A stretch of 64,000 bases of DNA from Nitratireductor sp. B36 (GTDB lineage Bacteria > Pseudomonadota > Alphaproteobacteria > Rhizobiales > Rhizobiaceae). Under the pieces are notes generated by a model, which was not told the origin of the DNA, ran no database searches, and saw only the letters and a program-made list of their open reading frames with translations. Location: assembly GCF_020833685.1 (NCBI RefSeq), contig NZ_JACKZY010000003.1, forward strand, positions 124,001 to 188,000, written 5' to 3'. Below are positions 32,008-39,482 of the stretch, piece after piece; position 1 is the first letter of the stretch, and each line of letters starts with the position of its first letter. The position numbers and the translations under genes are program-made.

Positions 32008-32023
32008 TTAACGTTTCGTTAAC
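32008..32023 (+). promoter_or_regulatory. Consensus CtrA box upstream of the C93-type protease gene
   Basis: TTAACGTTTCGTTAAC is an exact TTAA-N7-TTAAC match, the full CtrA-binding consensus. It lies 24 bp upstream of the ATG at 32047, overlapping where a promoter would be. Position this close to the start could mean activation of a short leader or repression. Confidence 0.7.
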
Positions 32024-32046
32024 GATAGAAACAAGCGGGGAGCGGC

Positions 32047-32664
32047 ATGATGGCTGCTTTGCGGGGGGTAATCCGCAACGGGTTTTTTGCGGGCCTGATT
32101 CTGGCGGGCGCCATGACGGCACCGGCCGGAGCAATGAACACAATGGAAACCGGCGGCTTCACGTCCCAGCCGATCGGCCACTACGAATTCTGCAAAGCCA
32201 ATCCTGTTGAATGCTCCATTCGCCTGCGTGATCGGGGACCGGAGCACATGACGAAAACGCTCTGGAAAACCATCAGCGCCGTCAACGAAGCGGTGAACCG
32301 GACGGTTCAGCCGATGAACGACATCGACATTTATGGCGCGGAAGAGGTCTGGACCTATCCCTCAACCGGGGTGGGCGACTGCGAGGACTATGTGCTCGAG
32401 AAGCGCCGTGAGTTGAAGCGCGCGGGGTTATCGCTCACAAATCTGTTGATCACGGTTGTCCGCAAACCCAATGGCGAGGGCCATGCTGTTCTCACCGTTC
32501 GCACGGACCGGGGCGATTTTGTGCTCGACAATTTGAATGACAGCGTGAAGTTGTGGAATGCCACCAATTACCGCTACCTGAAGCGGCAAGCCAGCAATCA
32601 CACGGGCCGCTGGGTGAGCCTGCGCGAAGGCAACAACCCGGTTGTCGGTGCGGTCAGCGAATAA
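32047..32664 (+). CDS. Transglutaminase-like cysteine protease (BTLCP, peptidase C93 type)
   Basis: A 205-residue exported protein. Residues 1-29 form a signal peptide (basic MMAALRGVIRNG, then FFAGLILAGAMTAPAGA). The mature part carries the transglutaminase-like triad: Cys112 in VGDCEDYVLEKR, His146 in GEGHAVLTVRT and Asp161 in FVLDNLND. In alphaproteobacteria and Pseudomonas this family includes LapG-like periplasmic proteases, but LapG partners (LapD, large adhesin) are not in the window. GGGGAG lies 5 bp before ATG 32047. A full CtrA box 24 bp upstream suggests cell-cycle control. Confidence 0.9.
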   Translation: MMAALRGVIRNGFFAGLILAGAMTAPAGAMNTMETGGFTSQPIGHYEFCKANPVECSIRLRDRGPEHMTKTLWKTISAVNEAVNRTVQPMNDIDIYGAEEVWTYPSTGVGDCEDYVLEKRRELKRAGLSLTNLLITVVRKPNGEGHAVLTVRTDRGDFVLDNLNDSVKLWNATNYRYLKRQASNHTGRWVSLREGNNPVVGAVSE

Positions 32665-32740
32665 GCGGATCAACGCTGCTCCCATCTTTGTCACAGTTGA
32701 TGGCCTATAGTTCCCAGACTTTCGCAGGAGGAAGTTCTGG

Positions 32741-33421
32741 ATGTATGGATTCTTGCCTTTGTCTGGCAGTCGGATGTGGTGCTTTCTGGTGGCGCTTCTG
32801 ATGGCGGCTGCCCCTCACAACGGCGCTTTCGCGCAAACACCTCTCGTCGCGGCTGCCGAAAGCGGCGATCTGCCGGCGCTGCAACGCGCGCTTCACGCCG
32901 GAGCACCCCTGGAGGAGCGCGACGCGCAGCAAAGAACCGCGCTGATGGCGGCCGTCCAGGCCAATCAGACAGATGCGGCCCGCCTGCTCATCGAAGCAGG
33001 AGCAGACGTCAATGCCCGCGACAGCATTCAAGACAGTCCTTATCTTCTGGCGGGCGCACGGGGCTATCTGGAAATTCTTCGTCTGACTCTCGAAAACGGA
33101 GCCAATCTGGAAAGCACCAACCGGTTCGGTGGCACTGCACTGATCCCCGCTGCCGAGCGTGGCCATGTGGAGACCGTGCGAACGCTGATCGCAGCGGGTG
33201 TGGATCTGGATCACGTAAACAAGCTGGGGTGGACGGCGTTGCTCGAAACCGTGATCCTCGGCGACGGGGGACCGGATCATGTCGCTGTTGCCCAACTGCT
33301 GGTCGATGCCGGCGCAGACACCGACATCCCCGACCGCACGGGCGTAACCGCGCTGCAGCATGCAAAGCGCGGCGGCTATGCGGAGATCGTTGCGATACTC
33401 GAAGCCGCTGGCGCGCGCTAG
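32741..33421 (+). CDS. Exported ankyrin-repeat protein
   Basis: A 226-residue protein with an N-terminal signal peptide (MWCFLVALLMAAAPHNGAFA) ending near residue 31, then about five ankyrin repeats of 33 residues covering the whole mature chain. Examples are QQRTALMAAVQANQTDAARL, GGTALIPAAERGHVETVR and TGVTALQHAKRGGYAEIV. It is expected in the periplasm, where ankyrin proteins serve as protein-binding scaffolds; the partner is unknown. AGGAGG lies 9 bp before ATG 32741; a second in-frame ATG is at 32774. Confidence 0.9.
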   Translation: MYGFLPLSGSRMWCFLVALLMAAAPHNGAFAQTPLVAAAESGDLPALQRALHAGAPLEERDAQQRTALMAAVQANQTDAARLLIEAGADVNARDSIQDSPYLLAGARGYLEILRLTLENGANLESTNRFGGTALIPAAERGHVETVRTLIAAGVDLDHVNKLGWTALLETVILGDGGPDHVAVAQLLVDAGADTDIPDRTGVTALQHAKRGGYAEIVAILEAAGAR

Positions 33422-33482
33422 ATCCGCGCACACATAATCCGGGCCCAGCAAAACCTGACGGTCGCACCCTCCGCTGTCATTC

Positions 33483-33536
33483 TTGACAACCCATAACTGG
33501 ATGGCTATGAATTTGACTTATAGCCGTCCAGTTATG
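33483..33536 (+). promoter_or_regulatory. Promoter with overlapping 17-bp inverted-repeat operator (ArsR gene)
   Basis: TTGACA (33483-33488), 17-bp spacer, TATGAA (33506-33511). Overlapping it, CATAACTGGATGGCTAT (33492-33508) and ATAGCCGTCCAGTTATG (33520-33536) are inverted repeats with one mismatch and an 11-bp centre. The -10 lies between and within the arms, so a bound repressor would block RNA polymerase. The ArsR-family gene begins 8 bp downstream, which suggests autoregulation. Confidence 0.8.
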
Positions 33537-33543
33537 AGTTGAA

Positions 33544-33867
33544 ATGCAACAAGCCCCCGACATTCTCTTTCGCACACTGGCCGACCCGACACGCCGTGCC
33601 ATATTCGAGCGTCTCTGCCGCGATGGCGACCTGACGGTCGGGGTGCTGACGGCCGGGGCCGGCGTCTCGCAGCCAGCGGTTTCCAAGCATCTTGGCGTGC
33701 TCAAGCGTGCGGGACTTGTGCATGACCGGCAGGAAGGCCGGCAGACCCGCTACAGCGCCCGCATTGAGGCGCTGGCCCCGCTCGTCGACTGGACGAAGCA
33801 GATGGGCGGTTTCTGGCAAAGCCGGTTCGACGATCTGGAAGACCTGCTCAACAGGATGGATCAATGA
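33544..33867 (+). CDS. ArsR family transcriptional regulator
   Basis: A 107-residue winged-helix regulator. The recognition helix region is SQPAVSKHLGVLKRAGL (about residues 43-59) after the typical LADPTRRAIFERL opening. No metal-binding ELCVCDL-type cysteines are present, so it is not a canonical arsenic sensor. It belongs to the subgroup paired with SRPBCC proteins (SdpR/AHSA1-linked). It overlaps the next gene by 4 bp (ATGA). The palindrome just upstream is the probable operator. Confidence 0.93.
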   Translation: MQQAPDILFRTLADPTRRAIFERLCRDGDLTVGVLTAGAGVSQPAVSKHLGVLKRAGLVHDRQEGRQTRYSARIEALAPLVDWTKQMGGFWQSRFDDLEDLLNRMDQ

Positions 33868-34274
33868 CAACTTCCGCAACCGAAACACGCTGCGTGGTGG
33901 TGGAGCGCGAGGTTCCGCATCCGCCCGAGAAAATCTGGCGCGCGCTGACGCAGCCACACCTGATTGCGGAATGGCTGATGAAGAACAATTTTGAAGCGCG
34001 GGAGGGGCACCGGTTCAGCCTAACCGCCAGCTGGGGCAAGGTAGACTGCGAGGTGCAAACGATAGAGCCGCATCGCGCTCTCACCTATGCCTGGAACACG
34101 AAAGACCTGCGCAGTGTCGTGAGATGGACACTTACCCCAACCGAAACCGGCACCCTGCTGCGCATGGAGCAGGAAGGGTTTCAACCCGGTCAGAAGCCCT
34201 ACTTCCAGGGTGCCACGGCTGCGTGGCCGCGCTTCATTGCAGCGCTCGAACGAGTGGTCGATCAGCTCGGCTGA
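33864..34274 (+). CDS. SRPBCC (AHSA1-like) domain protein
   Basis: A 136-residue single-domain START/Bet v1-like protein. The AHSA1 features are visible: EREVPHPPEKIWRALTQPHL at the N-terminus, the strand LTYAWNTKDLRSVVRWTL, and the C-terminal helix WPRFIAALERVVDQL. The fold binds hydrophobic ligands in a deep pocket; no ligand can be named. It is translationally coupled to the ArsR-family gene (ATGA overlap), a pairing seen in many bacteria in which the SRPBCC protein is under control of the regulator. Confidence 0.92.
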   Translation: MTTSATETRCVVVEREVPHPPEKIWRALTQPHLIAEWLMKNNFEAREGHRFSLTASWGKVDCEVQTIEPHRALTYAWNTKDLRSVVRWTLTPTETGTLLRMEQEGFQPGQKPYFQGATAAWPRFIAALERVVDQLG

Positions 34275-34331
34275 CGGCCCGATATGAGCTCAAGAAACGC
34301 AATCCGGAAAGCATGAGGAGGACACACGAGC

Positions 34332-34715
34332 GTGGCCGACACCGGAAAATCACCGCCTGAGCTGATCGATGAGAAGATTCAAGCGCTGGGCGACTGGCGC
34401 GGTGAAATGTTGTCACGGCTTCGAGGCCTGATCAAACAAGCGCTTCCCGATGTGGTGGAGGAGTGGAAATGGCGCGGCGTGCCGGTCTGGTATCACGACG
34501 GGATGATCTGCACCGGCGAGACCTACAAGAAGGCTGTGAAGATGACTTTTGCCAAGGGCGCTTCGCTTGAAGATCCTTCCGGTCTCTTCAACGCCAGCCT
34601 TGAAGGCAACACACGACGTGCCATCGATTTTCATGAAGGAGATACCATCAACGAAAGCGCGCTGACGGCACTCATTCAAAGCGCAGCCCGTCTCAACGCA
34701 TCAAAGCGCAAATAG
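34332..34715 (+). CDS. DUF1801 domain protein (first of two)
   Basis: A 127-residue DUF1801/YdhG-like protein with a frataxin-like alpha/beta fold. Conserved stretches are EEWKWRGVPVWYHDGMICTG and KAVKMTFAKGASLEDPSGLF. Function is unknown; YdhG relatives have been linked to iron chaperoning. The start is GTG 34332 with AGGAGG 10 bp upstream. It follows the SRPBCC gene by 57 bp and is probably co-transcribed. A second, divergent DUF1801 protein is encoded at 35022. Confidence 0.85.
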   Translation: MADTGKSPPELIDEKIQALGDWRGEMLSRLRGLIKQALPDVVEEWKWRGVPVWYHDGMICTGETYKKAVKMTFAKGASLEDPSGLFNASLEGNTRRAIDFHEGDTINESALTALIQSAARLNASKRK

Positions 34716-34727
34716 GAGGATCTGCGA

Positions 34728-34964
34728 ATGAGATGGCAAATCACATGGAATCTCCGGCTTCGGCAGATACATCGCTGGATCTCGATTGCATTCACGGTTG
34801 GCGTGATCATCAACACAGTCGTCGCCATGCGCGGGGCGGAACCAGCGGCTTGGGTTTACTTTCTGGCGGGCGGTCCGCTCCTTCTTCTTTTGATCACCGG
34901 GCTTTATCTGTTTGTCTTGCCCTACACAGCCAAGCACCGCGCCAAAGGTCGAGCCAGCGTCTAG
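34728..34964 (+). CDS. Small two-helix membrane protein
   Basis: A 78-residue hypothetical protein with a basic, amphipathic N-terminus (MRWQITWNLRLRQIHRWISI) and two transmembrane segments, IAFTVGVIINTVVAM and VYFLAGGPLLLLLITGLYLF, ending in a basic tail. AGGAGG lies 8 bp before the ATG at 34728, and the gene starts 12 bp after the first DUF1801 gene. The topology is likely N-in/C-in. No family was recognised with certainty. Confidence 0.8.
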   Translation: MRWQITWNLRLRQIHRWISIAFTVGVIINTVVAMRGAEPAAWVYFLAGGPLLLLLITGLYLFVLPYTAKHRAKGRASV

Positions 34965-35021
34965 CTTCGCCTGTCTGCAGCCATAACTGCGCCATCCGAG
35001 TCTCAAGCAGGAACCAAGCAA

Positions 35022-35465
35022 ATGGTAAAAAGCGCTTCAGACAAGACCGCCGGGCGCGAAGAGGTGCCACGCCTTCTCAGCGGCGGAAACCCGCAAATCC
35101 CCAAAGGTGACGGGGACGGCCCCGTCCAGGCCTATATTGCGGCGATGCCGGGCTGGAAACGTGAGGCGGGCCGTATGATAGACAGCTTGATCGTTCGCGA
35201 GCTTCCCGAAGTGCGCAAGGCGGTAAAGTGGAATTCACCACTCTACGGGATCGAAGGCCAAGGCTGGTTCCTCGGCCTTCACTGTTTTACGCGATACGTC
35301 AAAATCGCCTTCTTTCAAGGCGCTTCACTCAAGCCCCTCCCGCCCGTGGCATCCAAGGACGCCAACTCACGCTATCTTCACCTTCACGAGGATGAAGCGC
35401 TCGACGAGGCGCAATTCTCATCATGGATAGGGCAGGCATTCGCCCTGCCCGGCTGGAAGCCCTAG
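35022..35465 (+). CDS. DUF1801 domain protein (second of two)
   Basis: A 147-residue DUF1801/YdhG-like protein with a 35-residue basic N-terminal extension. Core motifs are AVKWNSPLYGIEGQGWFLGL and KIAFFQGASLKPLPP, recognisably parallel to the protein at 34332 but far from identical, so this is an old duplication or separate recruitment. The function is unknown. It follows the small membrane protein gene by 57 bp on the same strand and converges on the LysE-type gene. Confidence 0.85.
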   Translation: MVKSASDKTAGREEVPRLLSGGNPQIPKGDGDGPVQAYIAAMPGWKREAGRMIDSLIVRELPEVRKAVKWNSPLYGIEGQGWFLGLHCFTRYVKIAFFQGASLKPLPPVASKDANSRYLHLHEDEALDEAQFSSWIGQAFALPGWKP

Positions 35466-35522
35466 GTTGCTATCATCCTGGTCTCTACAAGTTCAGTAGC
35501 CGGCTTATTTTATACGAAAAGA

Positions 35523-36146
35523 TCAACGTTCCTGAAAAGCAAGCCGCGCGCCGAGCGCCAGATAGATTGTGCCTACGACACGCCCCTGCCAACGGGCGAT
35601 CGCTGGATTGCGTTGCAGCCATGAACCAACCCAACCAGCGGCAATCGCGATGAGTGAAGTGTAAGCCGCACTCATCAGGACGAACACGGATCCGAGTGTT
35701 GCAAGCTGGACGACGGCCGATCCCGTTGGCTGAACAAACTGGGGCAGAAAAGCGAGGAAAAACAGGGCCGTCTTCGGGTTTAGCACCTCAGCGTAGAGCG
35801 CCTGCCGAAAGGCCCGTGGGGCGGTCAGAGGCCGCACGGCTGGCAGATCGAAGCGGTCTGTTTTTTCAAGAAAGGCGCTGATGCCGAGATAAATCAGGTA
35901 CGCGACACCAGCATATTTCACAACGGCGAAAGCCAGTGCGGAGGTCATGAGAATAGCCGACAAACCAACCGTTGCCATGAGTGTGTGCACCAGGTCACCT
36001 GCTGCAATACCGAGCCCGGTGGCGATGCCGATACGACGGCCACCGGCGGCGGCGCGGGCCAGTGTCATCAGGACCGCGGGTCCGGGGATCAGAAACAACC
36101 CCAGGACAACCAAAGCGTAAGTCAGCAGGGTTCCGGTTTCGACCAT
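35523..36146 (-). CDS. LysE/RhtB family exporter
   Basis: A 207-residue inner-membrane transporter with about six hydrophobic segments. It has the LysE-family opening with FLIPGPAVLMTLARAAAGG (about residues 17-35), the GxxxGxxxGD-type motif GLGIAAGDLVHTLMA, and AEVLNPKTALFFLAFLPQF in the middle. Members export amino acids, such as homoserine, threonine or lysine, with proton exchange; the substrate here is unknown. GGGAG lies 8 bp before the ATG at 36144-36146. It stands alone between the DUF1801 cluster and YifB. Confidence 0.9.
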   Translation of the reverse strand: MVETGTLLTYALVVLGLFLIPGPAVLMTLARAAAGGRRIGIATGLGIAAGDLVHTLMATVGLSAILMTSALAFAVVKYAGVAYLIYLGISAFLEKTDRFDLPAVRPLTAPRAFRQALYAEVLNPKTALFFLAFLPQFVQPTGSAVVQLATLGSVFVLMSAAYTSLIAIAAGWVGSWLQRNPAIARWQGRVVGTIYLALGARLAFQER

Positions 36147-36361
36147 ATTTTCGCTCCCAAAAACGTTGTGCGCCTTACAGCAAATGCGAAAGACGCCTCA
36201 CCTGTTTGCCTTCTGACCACCGAGCGTGACAAAGATGCCATCATCCGGTTGTGCGCGTCCCGACGCCATCCAGCGATGAAATCGACTATGCGAGCGTTTT
36301 GAAACTCGCGCAATCCTGCCCCGTGCACGTCCCTTGCGTAGGCGCTATGTCAGGCTCCGGT

Positions 36362-37897
36362 TCAAGCTGCATGCTCCCTTGCCTGCCCCGTCATGCGATA
36401 GGAGATCGCTTCGGCAATGTGCGGTCGCGCAACATCTTCGGCACCATCAAGATCGGCGAGAGTGCGGGCGACCTTGAGCACCCGGTGATAAGCACGGGCA
36501 GAGAAGCCGAGCTTTTCACTCGCATCACGGATCAAGCTGGTGCAATCGGCATCCAACGCAACGACATCTTCCATGAGAGCCGCGGAGCAGGATGCATTGG
36601 TCGTCCACGCGGGAAGGCCGAGCGCGACATAGCGGGCTTGCTGTTTTTGCCGGGCGAAACCCACCCGTTCTGCGACAACGGCGCTCGTTTCGGCCCGCTC
36701 TGCTCCGCCGATCAGATCGCCGGCTGATACGGCGGGCACCTCGATGCGCAGATCAATACGGTCGAGCAGCGGGCCCGAAATGCGCGCTTGATAATCCGAG
36801 ACGCAGCGCGGCCCACGCCGGCAGCGATGACCGGGCTCGCCTGCCATACCGCATCGACACGGATTCATGGCGGCGACAAGCTGGATGCGGGCCGGATAGC
36901 TGACACGATGGTTTGCACGAGCAATCACGCATTCCGCTGTCTCCAGGGGTTGGCGCAGAGAATCCAGCACCTGGGGCGAGAATTCCGGCAATTCATCGAG
37001 AAACAGAACGCCGTGATGAGACAGCGATGCTTCTCCCGGTCTTGCCTTCAGCCCACCGCCCACGATGGCAGCCATGGAGGCTGAATGATGAGGTGCTCGG
37101 AAGGGGCGCCGGTCCGACAACTTCCCATCCGCCAGTTCCCCCGCGATGGAAGCGATCATCGACACCTCCAGGAGCTCGCGCGGCGACAGCGGAGGGAGAA
37201 TGGACGGCAAGCGCTGCGCCAGCATGGATTTGCCCGCTCCGGGCGGCCCGATCATCAGGAGGTTGTGCCCTCCGGCAGCCGCCACTTCGAGTGACCGCTT
37301 GGCCGCTTCCTGCCCACGGATATCAGCAAGGTCAGGCACCGAAGCCGGCGGAGGATAGAGCGCAGGTTCGGGCCGATTCATCACCTGGGTGCCACGGAAA
37401 TGATTAGCGAGCGCGATCAGGCTGCGCGGTGCGAGAATATCGATGTCTGCACCCGCCCAGGCCGCCTCGGCCCCACAGGCATGGGGACAGATCAGGCCGC
37501 GCTCCATGGCGTTTGCGCCAATGGCGGCCGGCAACACACCATTGACCGCGGCGATGGTGCCGTCGAGTGACAACTCACCGAGAACGACATAGCCTGACAG
37601 CGCATCCGACGGGACAGCGCCAAGCGCCGCCATCAGGCCGAGGGCGATGGGGAGATCATAATGGCTCCCTTCCTTCGGCAAATCAGCGGGTGCGAGATTG
37701 ATCGTCACTTTCTTGGGCGGCATCGACAGGCCGGACGCATGCAGTGCTGCCTGCACGCGCTCCCGGCTTTCCGCGACCGCCTTGTCGGCAAGCCCGACGA
37801 TCTGCATTCCCATCTTGCCCGGCGCGATCATGACCTGCACGTCGACAGGAACGGCCTCCACCCCTTGAAAGGCGACGGTGCAGACATGCGAAACCAT
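36362..37897 (-). CDS. YifB family Mg-chelatase-like AAA ATPase (ComM-type)
   Basis: A 511-residue AAA+ protein of the YifB/ComM family, which promotes branch migration during natural transformation and recombination in species where it was studied. It has an N-terminal Lon-protease-like domain (residues 1-170), Walker A GPPGAGKSMLAQRL (about residue 218), Walker B GVLFLDELPEFSPQVLDSLR and a C-terminal Mg-chelatase helical domain (SARAYHRVLKVARTLADLDG). Two cysteine clusters, MNPCRCG and RCRRGPRCV, form the family's zinc-like insertion. The length is normal. Confidence 0.93.
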   Translation of the reverse strand: MVSHVCTVAFQGVEAVPVDVQVMIAPGKMGMQIVGLADKAVAESRERVQAALHASGLSMPPKKVTINLAPADLPKEGSHYDLPIALGLMAALGAVPSDALSGYVVLGELSLDGTIAAVNGVLPAAIGANAMERGLICPHACGAEAAWAGADIDILAPRSLIALANHFRGTQVMNRPEPALYPPPASVPDLADIRGQEAAKRSLEVAAAGGHNLLMIGPPGAGKSMLAQRLPSILPPLSPRELLEVSMIASIAGELADGKLSDRRPFRAPHHSASMAAIVGGGLKARPGEASLSHHGVLFLDELPEFSPQVLDSLRQPLETAECVIARANHRVSYPARIQLVAAMNPCRCGMAGEPGHRCRRGPRCVSDYQARISGPLLDRIDLRIEVPAVSAGDLIGGAERAETSAVVAERVGFARQKQQARYVALGLPAWTTNASCSAALMEDVVALDADCTSLIRDASEKLGFSARAYHRVLKVARTLADLDGAEDVARPHIAEAISYRMTGQAREHAA

Positions 37898-38151
37898 GCG
37901 CTTCCCCCACTCCCTGGAGCGCTCTCAGGGCAAATGGCCACGCACCTGCAAGACGCCCAAAATAGAATTGAGCGATCACATGCGCAGTTCCGGAATACAG
38001 CCAGAACAAGAAATACGATCGCCCCACAACCGCATTGAAGCAGCTTGCGGCGACCAGATCAAGAACATTTCAGGAACGAGAAATCGCTATGGTTGTCTTC
38101 CGATTGCAAATGGTTGTGTTTGAGGAACGCACGATTCGTCTTGCGGGATTA

Positions 38152-39096
38152 TCAACGGGCCCGACGGGCCTCGACCGCGTCCCAGAACAAGGCTGCGATA
38201 TCGGCCCCGCCAAAACGCTTCACTTCCCTTACGCCTGTCGGTGACGTGACATTGATTTCCGTCAACCAGTCGCCGATCACGTCAATGCCGACAAGGGTGA
38301 AGCCGCGTTCACGCAGGGACGGGCCGATGCGCGCGCAAATCTCACGTTCGCGATCTGTCAGCTCCGCATGCTCGGCGCGCCCGCCCACATGCATGTTTGA
38401 ACGGGAATCATGCTCGGCGGGAACCCGGTTGATGGCGCCCACGGGCTCGCCCTCGATAAGGATGATCCGCTTGTCGCCCCCTCTTACCTCTTTCAGATAA
38501 CGCTGAACGATGAAGGGTTCGCGAAACGCTCCCATGAACATTTCCAACAGCGAGGCGAGATTTCGGTCGCCCTCCTTGAGATGAAAGATGCCGGCACCAC
38601 CATTGCCATAGAGCGGCTTGACGATGATGTCGCCGTGCTTCTTGCGGAAATCGTCGACCTCGCGCGTATCCCGCGTGATGAGCGTTTCGGGCATCAGATC
38701 CGCGAACTCGGTGACAAAGATCTTTTCGGGACTGTTGCGCACCCAGGAGGGATCGTTGACGACCAATGTCTCGGGGTGAATCCGGTCAAGGATGTGGGTG
38801 GTGGTGATGTAGTTCATGTCGAAGGGCGGGTCCTGACGCAAAAGAACCACGTCCATCTTCGACAGATTGAGCCGCTGCGGCTCGCCCAGTGTGAAATGAT
38901 CGCCCTTGATATCGCGCACTTCCAGCGCTTCCGCCCAGGCGATGACCTTGCCATCGACCATGGAAAGCTTGTCCGGCGTGTAGTGCCAGAGCGCATGGCC
39001 CCTAGCCTGCGCTTCCAGCGCGAGCGCAAAGCTCGTGTCGCCGGCAATCGAAACGGTGGAAATATGGTCCATCTGGACCGCGATTTTGAGGGGCAT
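38152..39096 (-). CDS. gshB: Glutathione synthetase
   Basis: GshB joins gamma-glutamylcysteine and glycine with ATP to form glutathione in the cytosol. The 314-residue ATP-grasp enzyme opens [20 protein letters not shown] and shows [20 protein letters not shown], the glycine-rich loop [14 protein letters not shown], and [17 protein letters not shown] with metal-binding Glu/Asn at the C-terminus. I chose ATG 39094-39096, preceded by CGGAG; an upstream in-frame extension of 76 residues shows no GshB similarity. gshA is not in the window. Confidence 0.96.
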   Translation of the reverse strand: MPLKIAVQMDHISTVSIAGDTSFALALEAQARGHALWHYTPDKLSMVDGKVIAWAEALEVRDIKGDHFTLGEPQRLNLSKMDVVLLRQDPPFDMNYITTTHILDRIHPETLVVNDPSWVRNSPEKIFVTEFADLMPETLITRDTREVDDFRKKHGDIIVKPLYGNGGAGIFHLKEGDRNLASLLEMFMGAFREPFIVQRYLKEVRGGDKRIILIEGEPVGAINRVPAEHDSRSNMHVGGRAEHAELTDREREICARIGPSLRERGFTLVGIDVIGDWLTEINVTSPTGVREVKRFGGADIAALFWDAVEARRAR

Positions 39097-39482
39097 GAAA
39101 TAAACTCCGGCGGGACTTAGGCAGCACGCATTCAACATTCGCACTTTGGCCGCCCAGGCCGCTAGAGCAAATATTGGAAACACGATGCCACTGGCAGCTT
39201 TATGTTTCCTGGGATGGGACCCGGGGTGGAATTTATGTATTTGACATCCGATCTCAAGGTGCTGGCAAACAGCCCGCGACGTCAAACTCCATCCACCAAT
39301 GTCAGCAGATGACGGCGCGGACACCCGCGTGTCAAGACAGAGCGTCGACCCATGTGCGACGCCGCTCTCAGACCGAGCAAAACCAAGTGCGCATTGTGGG
39401 TGTATTGGATACGATTCCTAAACAATTTAGGTCCATGGTTCGGCCCATGTGATCAAAAAATCGCCAAAGCAACGGAGTTTCG
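39097..39482. other. Intergenic region between gshB and the GGDEF-EAL gene
   Basis: A 386-bp non-coding stretch shared by two divergent genes. The right part contains a 15-bp palindrome, CCTAAACAATTTAGG at 39417-39431, 52 bp before the GGDEF-EAL gene. CTCCGG just upstream of gshB is its ribosome site on the minus strand. No clear -35/-10 pair, RNA gene or conserved small ORF was recognised. Confidence 0.55.
39417..39431. promoter_or_regulatory. Palindrome CCTAAA-N3-TTTAGG upstream of the GGDEF-EAL gene
   Basis: A perfect 6-bp inverted repeat with a 3-base centre, AT-rich against a GC-rich background, located 52 bp before the start of the GGDEF-EAL gene. It looks like a dimeric-regulator site; the regulator is unknown. 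Confidence 0.4.

Noticed and set aside
32047-33421. Protease plus ankyrin protein as an adhesin-release (Lap) system
   Set aside because: No LapD-like receptor or large adhesin is in the window, and the ankyrin protein has no known link to LapG.
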